Shown here piece after piece: positions 23,433 to 31,277 of a stretch of DNA of 63,423 nt. This DNA comes from Clostridia bacterium. Lineage in GTDB: Bacteria; Bacillota; Clostridia; Christensenellales; Aristaeellaceae. Both the position numbers and the translations under genes were made by a program. How positions within the stretch are numbered: position 1 is the first letter of the stretch; each line of letters begins with the position of its first letter. The notes below the pieces were generated by a model, which did not search any database, was not told where the DNA came from, and saw nothing but the letters and a program-made list of their open reading frames with translations. The DNA lies in NCBI GenBank assembly GCA_017938695.1, contig JAGBBA010000027.1, positions 1 through 63,423 on the forward strand, in the 5' to 3' direction.

Positions 23433-24406
23433 AGCTTCATCTCCTCGTACATGCGGGCGATCAGGTGGTCGATGTTCTGCTCCTTCAGCGTCATTTCGCG
23501 GATGGCACCGCAGCTCAGCACCCGGCTGAGCACCTCGCCGGTGGGAATCTCCGCCGGGGCGAAGGTGAGGGCATAGGCATCGCCGTCGCGATCCTGGCGG
23601 ATGGCGGCAGGCAGGGCGGACAGATCCACCGCGCCCTCGAAGGTGCAGCGCAGGGTGTGCACCGTATCGTAGCGGCGGAGCAGGGCGTCCAGCTGGCCGT
23701 CGTAGAGCAGTTTGCCCCGGCCCAGCACCATCACCCGCTGGCACAGGGCCAGCATGTCCTCCATGTCATGGGTGGTGAGCAGGATCGTGGTGCCCTGCTG
23801 CCGGTTTTCCTCCTTGAGGAAGGCGCGCAGCTTCAGCTTGCTCACCGCGTCCAGGCCGATGGTAGGCTCGTCCAGGAAGAGCAAACGGGGCTGGTGCAAA
23901 AGAGAGCCGCACAGCTCGGCACGCATGCGCTGGCCCAGGCTCAGCTGGCGCAGGGGTGTGGCCAGGAATTCAGCCAGATCCAGCGCGTCCACCAGTTCAT
24001 CCAGCCGACGCTGCCAGGCCTGCTTGTCCAGGCTGTACACATCCCGCAGCAGCAGGAAGGAATCGTGGATGGGCACGTCCCACCACAGCTGGGTGCGCTG
24101 GCCGAACACCGCGCCCAGGTGGCGCACATGCTCCCGGCGTTCCAGCCACGGCACCCGACCATCCACCCGGCAGGTGCCGCCGGTGGGGGTCAGGATGCCG
24201 GTGAGCAGCTTCACCGTGGTGGATTTGCCTGCGCCGTTGGGCCCAATAAGGCCCACCAGCTCACCCTCGTCAATGGAAAAGGATGCGTTCTGCAGGGCGT
24301 TGATGACCTGGGTATCCCTCTTCCACAGCCGGGACAAGCCGCCGTCCTTGGGTTTCACGCGGCGGATGTACGTTTTGCTTAAGTTTTCTGCCTCCAAAAA
24401 ACGCAT
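23429..24406 (-). CDS. ABC transporter ATP-binding protein
   Basis: 325 aa from the ATG at 24406, 7 bp after AGGAGG. Walker A GPNGAGKST (55-63), Q-loop VFGQRTQLWWDVP, the signature LSLGQRMRAEL, Walker B LLFLDEPTIGLD and the H-loop LLTTHDMED are all present. A C-terminal ferredoxin-like extension follows (LRCTFEGAVDLSAL...). The WWDVP element after the Q-loop is typical of ATPases paired with DUF990 permeases. It energises the exporter made by the two downstream genes. Confidence 0.92.
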   Translation of the reverse strand: MRFLEAENLSKTYIRRVKPKDGGLSRLWKRDTQVINALQNASFSIDEGELVGLIGPNGAGKSTTVKLLTGILTPTGGTCRVDGRVPWLERREHVRHLGAVFGQRTQLWWDVPIHDSFLLLRDVYSLDKQAWQRRLDELVDALDLAEFLATPLRQLSLGQRMRAELCGSLLHQPRLLFLDEPTIGLDAVSKLKLRAFLKEENRQQGTTILLTTHDMEDMLALCQRVMVLGRGKLLYDGQLDALLRRYDTVHTLRCTFEGAVDLSALPAAIRQDRDGDAYALTFAPAEIPTGEVLSRVLSCGAIREMTLKEQNIDHLIARMYEEMKL

Positions 24407-24485
24407 CAAATTTTCCTCCTTTTTTTCGTGGGGTGGACATTATAGCGGCGGAATTTTGAATTGTCAAGGAAAAATGTGAAATTTG

Positions 24486-24494
24486 TGGTATAAT
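24486..24494 (+). promoter_or_regulatory. Extended -10 promoter of the DUF402-dus operon
   Basis: TGGTATAAT is an extended -10; the TTGTCA at 24461-24466 is 22 bp away, too far for a standard -35. It is divergent from the ABC operon. Confidence 0.5.
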
Positions 24495-24518
24495 GGGGCA
24501 GCAAAGGAGCGATGTGAC

Positions 24519-25031
24519 ATGAAACGCAAGCGGCTTGACCGGGATAAATGGGGCTTTCAGGGATTCCCGTATGCGCAGATGCGCGTGGACCTGCCGGAAT
24601 TTCACGGCATGGCCAGCATGATCCAACTGCTCAGCGGCGACTATTGCTATTGGGAAACGCCCAAGGCTGGAAAGGTGCCGGTATGCGGCAAGGGCATGAC
24701 GTGGCTGCAGCTGGTGCCGGATGACCAGCACCGGCTGATCACGGTGAAGTATCTGCCCAATGGAAAGCCCTCTCTGTGGTATGTGGATGTGATCATCACG
24801 CCCCAGGGCGATGTGAAGATCGACGACCGGGAAGAGCTGGAGGCTGCCTATGCCTCGGGCGATATGACGGAGGAACAGTACCGGCGTACCCTCGCAGAAG
24901 GCGAAAAGATCGTGCAGGATATGTGCACGGATATCAGGCAGCTGAAAAAGTGGTGCAAGGGGATATACCGTCATGTGCAAAGCCGCTTGCAGGCACCGGA
25001 TACTTTCAGAAAAAATGAGAAACGGGGTTGA
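24519..25031 (+). CDS. DUF402 family protein
   Basis: 170 aa. The central part, GMTWLQLVPDDQHRLITVKY followed by LWYVDVIITPQGDVKIDDREELEAAYASG, matches DUF402, a beta-barrel phosphatase-like fold (FomD and the nucleoside-di/triphosphatase Ntdp belong to it) in which Asp and Glu bind metal. AAAGGAG precedes the ATG. Its stop codon abuts the next ATG, so it is co-transcribed with the dihydrouridine synthase gene. The exact substrate is unknown. Confidence 0.78.
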   Translation: MKRKRLDRDKWGFQGFPYAQMRVDLPEFHGMASMIQLLSGDYCYWETPKAGKVPVCGKGMTWLQLVPDDQHRLITVKYLPNGKPSLWYVDVIITPQGDVKIDDREELEAAYASGDMTEEQYRRTLAEGEKIVQDMCTDIRQLKKWCKGIYRHVQSRLQAPDTFRKNEKRG

Positions 25032-25976
25032 ATGATGGATATTCGCTCTGCGCCCATGGAGGGCCTTACGGATGCGGTGTTCCGTCGGGTGCACCATCGG
25101 CTGTTCGGCGGTGTGAACAGGTACTACATCCCCTTTGTCAGCCCCACGTCCCACCACTGCTTTCCGCCCAGGGAGCAGCGGGATGTCGCCCCGGAAAACA
25201 ATGCCGGCGTGCCGGTGATCCCGCAGATCATGACGCGCTACCCGGAGCATTTCCTCTGGGCGGCGCAGGAAATGCAGGACAGGGGCTATGACGAGGTGAA
25301 CCTGAACATCGGTTGCCCCTCCGGCACGGTGACGGCCAAGGGCAAGGGCGCAGGGATGCTCCGTGAGCCGGATGCGCTGCGGACTTTTCTGGATGAAATC
25401 TTCGCCCATTCGCGGCTGCCAATTTCCATCAAGACGCGCATTGGCTTTGCCTCGCCGGAGGAATGGGACGCGCTGCTGGATATCCTGCGGCAATACCCCA
25501 TGAAAGAGCTGATCGTGCATCCGCGCATCCGCACGCAGTTCTACAAGGGCGGCGTGTACTCGGAGGCCTTCGCCCTGGCGGCGCAAACGGAGCTGCCCCT
25601 GGTGTATAACGGCGATTTGTTCGACCTGCCTGCCTGCGAGGAATTGCAGCAGCAATACCCCGGCATGCCCATGATGCTGGGCCGGGGGCTGCTGGCCAAT
25701 CCGGCCCTGCCCAGGCAACTGAACGGCGGCGCACCCCTCACGGTGGAGGAAGTGCGGCGTTTCCACGATGCGCTGGAGCAGGAGTACAGCCAGCTCTTTC
25801 CCAGGGATCAGGTGCATTGCAGGATGCGGGGCATCATGAAGCATGTGGCCTGCTGCTTTGAACGACCGGAAAAGATGATGAAGCTTATCGCCAAGACGAA
25901 CCCGCATACCTATCATGACGCGGTGGAAAAGCTGCTGCTGCAGCCCCTGCGGGAAGCACCGGGGTATGTGCCTTGA
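25032..25976 (+). CDS. tRNA-dihydrouridine synthase (Dus family)
   Basis: 314 aa TIM-barrel FMN enzyme. APMEGLTDAVFRRV near the start, VNLNIGCPSG with catalytic Cys95, IKTRIGF, and VHPRIRTQFYKG followed by YNGDLF and LGRGLLANP are the standard Dus motifs. It reduces uridines in the D-loop of tRNA with NAD(P)H. Which position it modifies cannot be told. It directly follows the DUF402 stop codon (TGAATG). Confidence 0.9.
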   Translation: MMDIRSAPMEGLTDAVFRRVHHRLFGGVNRYYIPFVSPTSHHCFPPREQRDVAPENNAGVPVIPQIMTRYPEHFLWAAQEMQDRGYDEVNLNIGCPSGTVTAKGKGAGMLREPDALRTFLDEIFAHSRLPISIKTRIGFASPEEWDALLDILRQYPMKELIVHPRIRTQFYKGGVYSEAFALAAQTELPLVYNGDLFDLPACEELQQQYPGMPMMLGRGLLANPALPRQLNGGAPLTVEEVRRFHDALEQEYSQLFPRDQVHCRMRGIMKHVACCFERPEKMMKLIAKTNPHTYHDAVEKLLLQPLREAPGYVP

Positions 25977-25990
25977 TGGAAATCACAAAC

Positions 25991-26027
25991 AAAAAACGGC
26001 CTCTCTGCATTTTTAGCAGGGAGGCCG
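25991..26027 (-). terminator. Terminator shared by converging genes
   Basis: CGGCCTCTCTGC (25997-26008) pairs with GCAGGGAGGCCG (26016-26027); the minus strand continues into a T run. It serves the acyl-CoA ligase operon and possibly dus. Confidence 0.85.
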
Positions 26028-26033
26028 CGTTGC

Positions 26034-27683
26034 TTATTTGGCTTCGTCTTCCTTGCGGATCTTCACGCGCTGGATCTTGCCGGAAAGGGTCTTGGGGAGC
26101 TCGTCCACAAACTCCACGATGCGGGGATATTTGTAGGGGGCAGTGGCTTTCTTGACGTGGTTTTGCAGCTCCTTCACCAGCTCGGGGGAGGGCTCGTAGC
26201 CCTTGGTGAGCACGATGGTGGCTTTCACCACCTGGCCGCGGTCGGGGTGGGGGACGGCGGTGATGGCGCATTCCAGCACGGCGGGGTGTTCCATCAGGGC
26301 ACTTTCGACCTCAAACGGGCCGATGCGGTAGCCGGAGGACTTGATCACGTCGTCGCTGCGGCCAATGAAGAAATAGTAGCCGTCCACATCGCGCCAGGCC
26401 ATGTCGCCAGTGTGATACATGCCGCCGCGGAAGCACTCGGCGGTCTTTTTTTCATCGCGGTAGTAGCCCAGGAACAGACCGGCAGGGCGGCTCTGATCCA
26501 GTCGGACCACGATCTCGCCTTCCACACCGTCTTCCACGGGGTTGCCGTCCTTGTCCACCAGGTCGATATGGTAGGCGGGGGAGGGGCGGCCGGTGGAACC
26601 CATTTTGGGGGTCATCCACTTGCTGGTCATCAGCAGGGGTGTGGTCTCGCTCTGGCCGAAGCCTTCGTGAATCTCAATGCCGGTAACCTTCTTGAACTGG
26701 TGGAATACCTCGGGGTTCAGGGGTTCGCCGGCGGTGTTGGCCCACTTCAGGGCGGACAGGTCATAGCTGGCCATATCCTCCTTGATCATGAAGCGATACA
26801 CCGTGGGCGGTGCGCAGAAGCTGGTGACGCGGTACTTTTCCAGCATGCGCAGCATATCGGTGGCGATGAAACGGTCGAAGTCGTACACAAACAGGCACGC
26901 GCCGCAGATCCACTGGCCGTAGATCTTGCCCCAGCCAGCCTTGGCCCAGCCGGTATCCGCCACGGCAATGTGCAGGGAATCGTCGTTCACGTTATGCCAA
27001 TAGGCGGCGGTGGCGATCTGCGCCAGGGGATAGGTGTAGGAGTGGGCGGCCATCTTGGGCATGCCGGTGGTGCCGGATGTGAAGTACATCATCAGCATAT
27101 CATCGTTGCTGGGCAGCTCGGCGGGCTTTTCAAAGGTGGTGGGCTGGGCGGCCATGCCGGTGTTCAGGTTCAGCCAGCCTTCCCGGTCGCCCAGGGTGAT
27201 GAGATGCTCCAGGGTGGTGCACTCGGGCTGGGCTTCCTCCATGTGGTGGCACACTTCATCCAGATACACGGTCACAATGGCGCGGATGGAGGCTGCCTCG
27301 CAGCGGTAGACCACATCCTTCTTGGCCAGCTGGGCCGTGGCAGGGATGATGACGCAGCCCAGCTTCATCAGGGCCAGGGCGCAGAACCAGTATTCATAGC
27401 GGCGCTTCATCACCAGCATCACCGGGTCGCCCTTTTTCAGGCCCAGGGTGCGGAAGTAATTGGCCACCTGGTTGCTCTTTTCGCTCATATCCCGGAAGGT
27501 GAAGCGGTGCTCCTCGCCCTCCACGTTGGTCCAAACCATGGCGGGCTTGTCGGGGGTGATGCGGGCGTATTCGTCCACGATGTCGTAGGCGAAGTTGAAC
27601 CGCTCGGGGATATTCAGCGTATAGTTCTGTTCGAAATCTTCTTGGGAGGTAAAATCGGTGCGGATATATCGGGTCGCAAGCAT
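26034..27683 (-). CDS. AMP-dependent acyl-CoA synthetase/ligase (copy 1)
   Basis: 549 aa. The ATP/AMP signature YFTSGTTGMPKMAAHS, then GFGQSETTPLLM, YHTGDMAWRDVDGYYFFIGRSDDVIKSSGYRIGP (seen as consecutive motifs) and the C-terminal PKTLSGKIQRVKIR with the catalytic Lys are complete. The family activates carboxylic acids as adenylates and transfers them to CoA; overall it resembles acetyl-CoA-synthetase-like medium-chain ligases. It follows a XRE-cupin regulator gene by 26 bp and shares its transcript. A paralogous pair stands at 31278-33548. The substrate is not evident. Confidence 0.88.
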   Translation of the reverse strand: MLATRYIRTDFTSQEDFEQNYTLNIPERFNFAYDIVDEYARITPDKPAMVWTNVEGEEHRFTFRDMSEKSNQVANYFRTLGLKKGDPVMLVMKRRYEYWFCALALMKLGCVIIPATAQLAKKDVVYRCEAASIRAIVTVYLDEVCHHMEEAQPECTTLEHLITLGDREGWLNLNTGMAAQPTTFEKPAELPSNDDMLMMYFTSGTTGMPKMAAHSYTYPLAQIATAAYWHNVNDDSLHIAVADTGWAKAGWGKIYGQWICGACLFVYDFDRFIATDMLRMLEKYRVTSFCAPPTVYRFMIKEDMASYDLSALKWANTAGEPLNPEVFHQFKKVTGIEIHEGFGQSETTPLLMTSKWMTPKMGSTGRPSPAYHIDLVDKDGNPVEDGVEGEIVVRLDQSRPAGLFLGYYRDEKKTAECFRGGMYHTGDMAWRDVDGYYFFIGRSDDVIKSSGYRIGPFEVESALMEHPAVLECAITAVPHPDRGQVVKATIVLTKGYEPSPELVKELQNHVKKATAPYKYPRIVEFVDELPKTLSGKIQRVKIRKEDEAK

Positions 27684-27709
27684 GCGGTGAATCCTTCTTC
27701 CTTGTTATA

Positions 27710-28267
27710 TCAGTCGGGAATGACCATGGCCAGGAAGTTCACCGGCTCATCCCCGGCGCAGGTCATGGCGTGAGGTGCACGGGAATTGTAGTAAATGCTG
27801 TCGCCGGGGCGCAGGATGACCTCGTGGCCCGCCACGACGATCTTCATCGTGCCGGAGAGGATGTAGTCGAACTCCTGGCCCTCGTGGGCATTGGGCTCCA
27901 GCTTCTTGTTGGTGTCCACAGGAATGGTCACGAACAAGGGCTCGATCTTGCGGTGAACAAAGTTGTAGCCAAGATTTTTATAAATGTACTGGTCGCGGCG
28001 GTTGATGTCCACACCCTTGCCTGCGCGGGTCACGGAGTACACGTTCAGGCGGGGGGCTTCGCCGGTGAGCAGCTCGGTCATATCCACATGGAAGATCTCG
28101 TTCAGCTTCAGCAGGAAGCTGATGGGGATATCCGTCTCGCCACTCTCATAGCGGGCATATTCGTCCTCGGACACGCCGCACATATCGGCCATCTGGGCGA
28201 CGGTGTAGTCCGAGATCTCGCGGAGATCAGTAATTCGCATGGCGATCTGCTTTACCTGTTCGGACAT
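27710..28267 (-). CDS. XRE-cupin transcriptional regulator (copy 1)
   Basis: 185 aa from ATG 28267, with GGAGGT well placed upstream. Residues about 8-65 are a HTH_3 domain (MRITDLREISDYTVAQMADMCGVS); about 105-180 a cupin (HEGQEFDYILSGTMKIVVAGHEV, then LRPGDSIYYNSRAPHAM). Such proteins sense a small ligand in the cupin barrel and control the neighbouring metabolic gene, here the acyl-CoA ligase. The ligand is likely related to the ligase substrate (inference). Confidence 0.87.
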   Translation of the reverse strand: MSEQVKQIAMRITDLREISDYTVAQMADMCGVSEDEYARYESGETDIPISFLLKLNEIFHVDMTELLTGEAPRLNVYSVTRAGKGVDINRRDQYIYKNLGYNFVHRKIEPLFVTIPVDTNKKLEPNAHEGQEFDYILSGTMKIVVAGHEVILRPGDSIYYNSRAPHAMTCAGDEPVNFLAMVIPD

Positions 28268-28357
28268 AAATGGATACCTCCTTCGGGCACTTGATTTTTC
28301 TATGATACCATAGAAGAATGCAGGATTGCAACGGGAAAGGTGCATTTTTCATGTACT

Positions 28358-28384
28358 GAAAAGGCTCCCCCGAGCAGGGGAGCC
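28358..28384 (-). terminator. Terminator of htpG
   Basis: On the minus strand GGCTCCCC pairs with GGGGAGCC, followed by TTTTC, just after the htpG stop codon. Confidence 0.85.
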
Positions 28385-28396
28385 GTGTTGGCAGGA

Positions 28397-30298
28397 TTAT
28401 TTCACCAGCATGCCCAGCAGCTTCTGGCTGCGGTTGAGGAATGCGGTGATCTCGTCGGCCTCCAGGGGCTGGGCGGCCATGCGGGCCAGGTCGTACACCT
28501 GCTGGCAGAGAAGCGCGGTGGTCTCATCGTCGGCATCGCGCTGGGCCAGAGCCTGAATGGTTTCGCTGCGGCGGTTCAGCACCAGGGTGAACTGGTCGGG
28601 CATGTCGAAGGACTGGCCGTAGAGGCGGCTCATTTCCTTGAAGCGGCGGGACTGCTCGTCCTCGGTGACCATGGCGGACATGTCGGCATTGGCCAGGGCT
28701 TCCAGCTTTACGGGCAGCTCATCCTTGCCCAGAGCCTTGCGGAACAATTCCTGCAGCTTGTCGGCATCCAGCTCCTTGCCTTCGTCGGATTCTTCGGTCA
28801 GGCCGGATACGTCAGCATCCACACGGGCGAAGGTGATGGCGTCTTCCTCCTTGCCGTAGTTGCCGTACTCCATAAAGGAGAGGAAGTTGCCGTCGATGAT
28901 GGTGTCCATCACCGCCACGTCGATGCCGAGCTGGGTGTACAGTTCCACGCTGGCGGCCTGACGCTTGGCGTCGTTGGTGTAGAAGACCTTCTTGTCTGCC
29001 TTGTCGCCGTTGCGGGTCTTGTATTCCTCCAGGGTGAGGTACTCATCCTTGGTGGTCTTGAACAGCAGCACGTTCTTGACGCTGTCGTAGAACTTGTTGT
29101 CCTTCATGCAGCCGTACTTCACGAAGGGCGCAATGTCGTCCCAGTAGCCCTGGTAGGTCTCGCGCTCGGTGTTGAACAGGCTGGTCAGCTTGTCTGCCAC
29201 CTTCTTGGTGATGTGGGCGGAGATCTTCTTCACATAGCCGTCGTTCTGCAGGAAGGAGCGGCTCACGTTCAGGGGCAGGTCGGGGCAGTCGATGACGCCT
29301 TTGAGCAGCATCAGGAACTCAGGGATGACCTCCTTGATGTTGTCCGCCACGAACACCTGGCCGGAGAAGAGCTTGATCTGCCCCTCGTGGGTGCCGAAAT
29401 CATTTTTGAGCTTGGGGAAGTACAGGATGCCCTTCAGGTTGAAGGGATAGTCCACGTTCAGGTGGATCCAGAACAGGGGATCGTCGTAGCCGAACATCTT
29501 GTGGTAGAGGTTCTTGTAGTCCTCCTCGGTGCAGTCGGAGGGCTTCTTCAGCCACAGGGGAGAGGTTTCGTTGATCAGCTGGGGCTGGGGCATTTCGTAG
29601 ACGGTTTCGGTCTTCTGGGAGCCGTCCTCGTTCTTTTCGCCCTCCACGGGTACCTGCTTTTCAAAGGGCTTGGCGTTGGCGTCCTTCAGGTAGATGGGGG
29701 AGGCCATATAGCCGCAGTAGCGGTTCAGCACCTCGCGCACGCGCCAGACCTCCAGGAACTCCTTCTCCTCCTCGCTGACGTGGAGGATGATGGTGGTGCC
29801 GTGGGTGGTGCGGCTGCCCTGGCTGATTTCGAAATCCATGCCGTCGGCAGAAACCCAGTGCACGGGCTCAGCGCCCTCCTGATAGGACAGGGTCTCGATC
29901 TCCACGGACTCGGACACCATGAACACGGAGTAGAAGCCCAGGCCGAAGTGGCCGATGATATCGCCCTTCTCGCCGTCCTTGTCGTCGAAATTCTTCATGA
30001 ACTCGGTGGCGGAAGAGAAAGCCACCTGGTTGATATAGCGGCGCACCTCGTCGGCGGTCATGCCGATGCCGGTATCGCTGATGGAGATGGTCTTGTTCTC
30101 CTTATCCACAGACACGGTGACGGACATAGTCTCTTCCGTGCCGGGGTGGAGCATCTTGAATTTGGTGATGGCGTCGCAGCCGTTGCTGACGACCTCGCGC
30201 AGGAAAATGTCCTTATCGGAATACAGCCAGCGTTTGATGACCGGCATAATGTTTTGCGCGTCGATAGAAACAGAGCCTTTTTCCATATTGATGGCCAT
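28397..30298 (-). CDS. htpG: Molecular chaperone HtpG (Hsp90)
   Basis: 633 aa from the ATG at 30298, 8 bp after AGGAGG. The GHKL ATPase motifs are present: LREVVSNGCDAI, ISDTGIGMT, GHFGLGFYS and GTTIILH. The middle and C-terminal domains follow (LNVSRSFLQND). HtpG is the ATP-dependent bacterial Hsp90. The promoter region contains a perfect CIRCE operator, so the gene is under HrcA heat-shock repression. It is monocistronic. Confidence 0.96.
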   Translation of the reverse strand: MAINMEKGSVSIDAQNIMPVIKRWLYSDKDIFLREVVSNGCDAITKFKMLHPGTEETMSVTVSVDKENKTISISDTGIGMTADEVRRYINQVAFSSATEFMKNFDDKDGEKGDIIGHFGLGFYSVFMVSESVEIETLSYQEGAEPVHWVSADGMDFEISQGSRTTHGTTIILHVSEEEKEFLEVWRVREVLNRYCGYMASPIYLKDANAKPFEKQVPVEGEKNEDGSQKTETVYEMPQPQLINETSPLWLKKPSDCTEEDYKNLYHKMFGYDDPLFWIHLNVDYPFNLKGILYFPKLKNDFGTHEGQIKLFSGQVFVADNIKEVIPEFLMLLKGVIDCPDLPLNVSRSFLQNDGYVKKISAHITKKVADKLTSLFNTERETYQGYWDDIAPFVKYGCMKDNKFYDSVKNVLLFKTTKDEYLTLEEYKTRNGDKADKKVFYTNDAKRQAASVELYTQLGIDVAVMDTIIDGNFLSFMEYGNYGKEEDAITFARVDADVSGLTEESDEGKELDADKLQELFRKALGKDELPVKLEALANADMSAMVTEDEQSRRFKEMSRLYGQSFDMPDQFTLVLNRRSETIQALAQRDADDETTALLCQQVYDLARMAAQPLEADEITAFLNRSQKLLGMLVK

Positions 30299-30377
30299 AA
30301 TGATTACCTCCTGTTGGTAAGAGCGAACTGCTCTGGAAAGTATTGTAGCACCACTCAAATGGAAATGCAAGAGAAAA

Positions 30378-30404
30378 TTAGCACTCAATGCACGAGAGTG
30401 CTAA
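30378..30404. promoter_or_regulatory. CIRCE operator (HrcA binding site) of htpG
   Basis: TTAGCACTC (30378-30386), a 9-bp spacer and GAGTGCTAA (30396-30404) match the CIRCE consensus in every base. It lies about 80 bp upstream of the htpG start. HrcA repression of groE and dnaK through CIRCE is established; its use at htpG is less common. Confidence 0.97.
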
Positions 30405-30423
30405 CAATTTATATTTTGTTCAC

Positions 30424-30454
30424 AAAAAGGAGCAGTCTACGATTAGACTGCTCC
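30424..30454 (-). terminator. Terminator of the GNAT gene
   Basis: On the minus strand GGAGCAGTCTA pairs with TAGACTGCTCC around ATCG, followed by TTTTTG. Confidence 0.9.
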
Positions 30455-30460
30455 TCAAAA

Positions 30461-31009
30461 TTACAGCTCCTTGACCATCATGATCAGGTCGCACAGTGTG
30501 CCGTCCTTCTGCCGGATGGCATTGGGGTGCGCACCCACGCGGCGGAAACCCATCTTCTCATAAAGGGCTTTACCCCGGTCGTTGCCGTCGATGTACTCCA
30601 GCTCCAGCTGCATAATGCCCCGTTCCCTGGCGGCGACGATCATCTGCTCAAACATGGCTGAGCCAATGCCCAGGCCCCAGAACTCCTTGTACAGAGCAAT
30701 GGCCACATCACCCCGGTGAGCGATCTTCTTCGCGCCGAAAAAGGTCAGGTGGCAGTTGCCTGCAATGCGGCCGTCCACCTCGCACACCAGCATCAGATCG
30801 TTGGGGGAGTCCAGCACAGCGCGGAGGAAGGCTTCCTCCTTCTCCGGGGTAAAGTTGCGCTCCTCCGGATACGCCAGCACAAAGGGGGACTCTCCTGCCA
30901 CATCCTTCAAATACTGTGCCAGGGCCGCAGCATCCTTTGCCGGATCCGGCACGCGGATCACGGCGGAGCGACCATCCTTGAGAGGGAAAGATTTAGCGGG
31001 GTAGAGCAT
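30461..31009 (-). CDS. GNAT family N-acetyltransferase
   Basis: 182 aa. VCEVDGRIAGNCHLTF is the central beta hairpin, HRGDVAIALYKEFWGLGIGSAMFEQM carries the acetyl-CoA pyrophosphate loop (Q/RxxGxG/A form), and ALYEKMGFRRVG is the last motif of the fold. These enzymes acetylate amines; this one resembles RimJ/RimL-like or phosphinothricin-type small GNATs and its substrate is unknown. AAGGAGG precedes the ATG. It is alone on its transcript. Confidence 0.87.
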   Translation of the reverse strand: MLYPAKSFPLKDGRSAVIRVPDPAKDAAALAQYLKDVAGESPFVLAYPEERNFTPEKEEAFLRAVLDSPNDLMLVCEVDGRIAGNCHLTFFGAKKIAHRGDVAIALYKEFWGLGIGSAMFEQMIVAARERGIMQLELEYIDGNDRGKALYEKMGFRRVGAHPNAIRQKDGTLCDLIMMVKEL

Positions 31010-31017
31010 GGGGCCTC

Positions 31018-31276
31018 CTTGAATAATGCGGAATGCGGAATGCGGAATTGAGAGTGAGGGGGGGCGATCGTAGATCGCCCCTACCTATGCACAGCTAAGC
31101 AGCTTGCTCCGCGTCGCGGCGCGACCGTACTCGCGCCGTGACCCCATCTCGAAGACCACGGCGTAGCATCATCCCCGAATGGGTTTCGAAAGGGCCGAAG
31201 GCCCTTCGTGGAGGAGTCCAGAGGAGGCAAAGCCTCCTCTGGCAAGGGGATTCCCAAGGGGGCGGAGTCCCCTTGG
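31018..31276. repeat. Mosaic of repeat classes E, D and A
   Basis: In order: a short tandem (GAATGCG)n run, a GGGGCGATC/GATCGCCCC palindrome, then the class A block with CGCGTCGCGGCGCGACC and CGCGCCGTGACCCC, GGGTTTCGAAAGGGCCGAAG with its inverted partner, AGTCCAGAGGAGG with CCTCCTCTGG, and a final CCAAGGGG/CCCCTTGG. All units recur elsewhere in the window. Confidence 0.85.
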
Positions 31277-31277
31277 G

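Noticed and set aside
24461-24494. TTGTCA as the -35 of the DUF402 promoter
   Set aside because: The distance to TATAAT is 22 bp, too long; the extended -10 alone is reported.
28340-30661. A 773-codon plus-strand frame opposite htpG
   Set aside because: It is antisense to htpG, crosses the CIRCE element and runs into the GNAT gene; no family resemblance.
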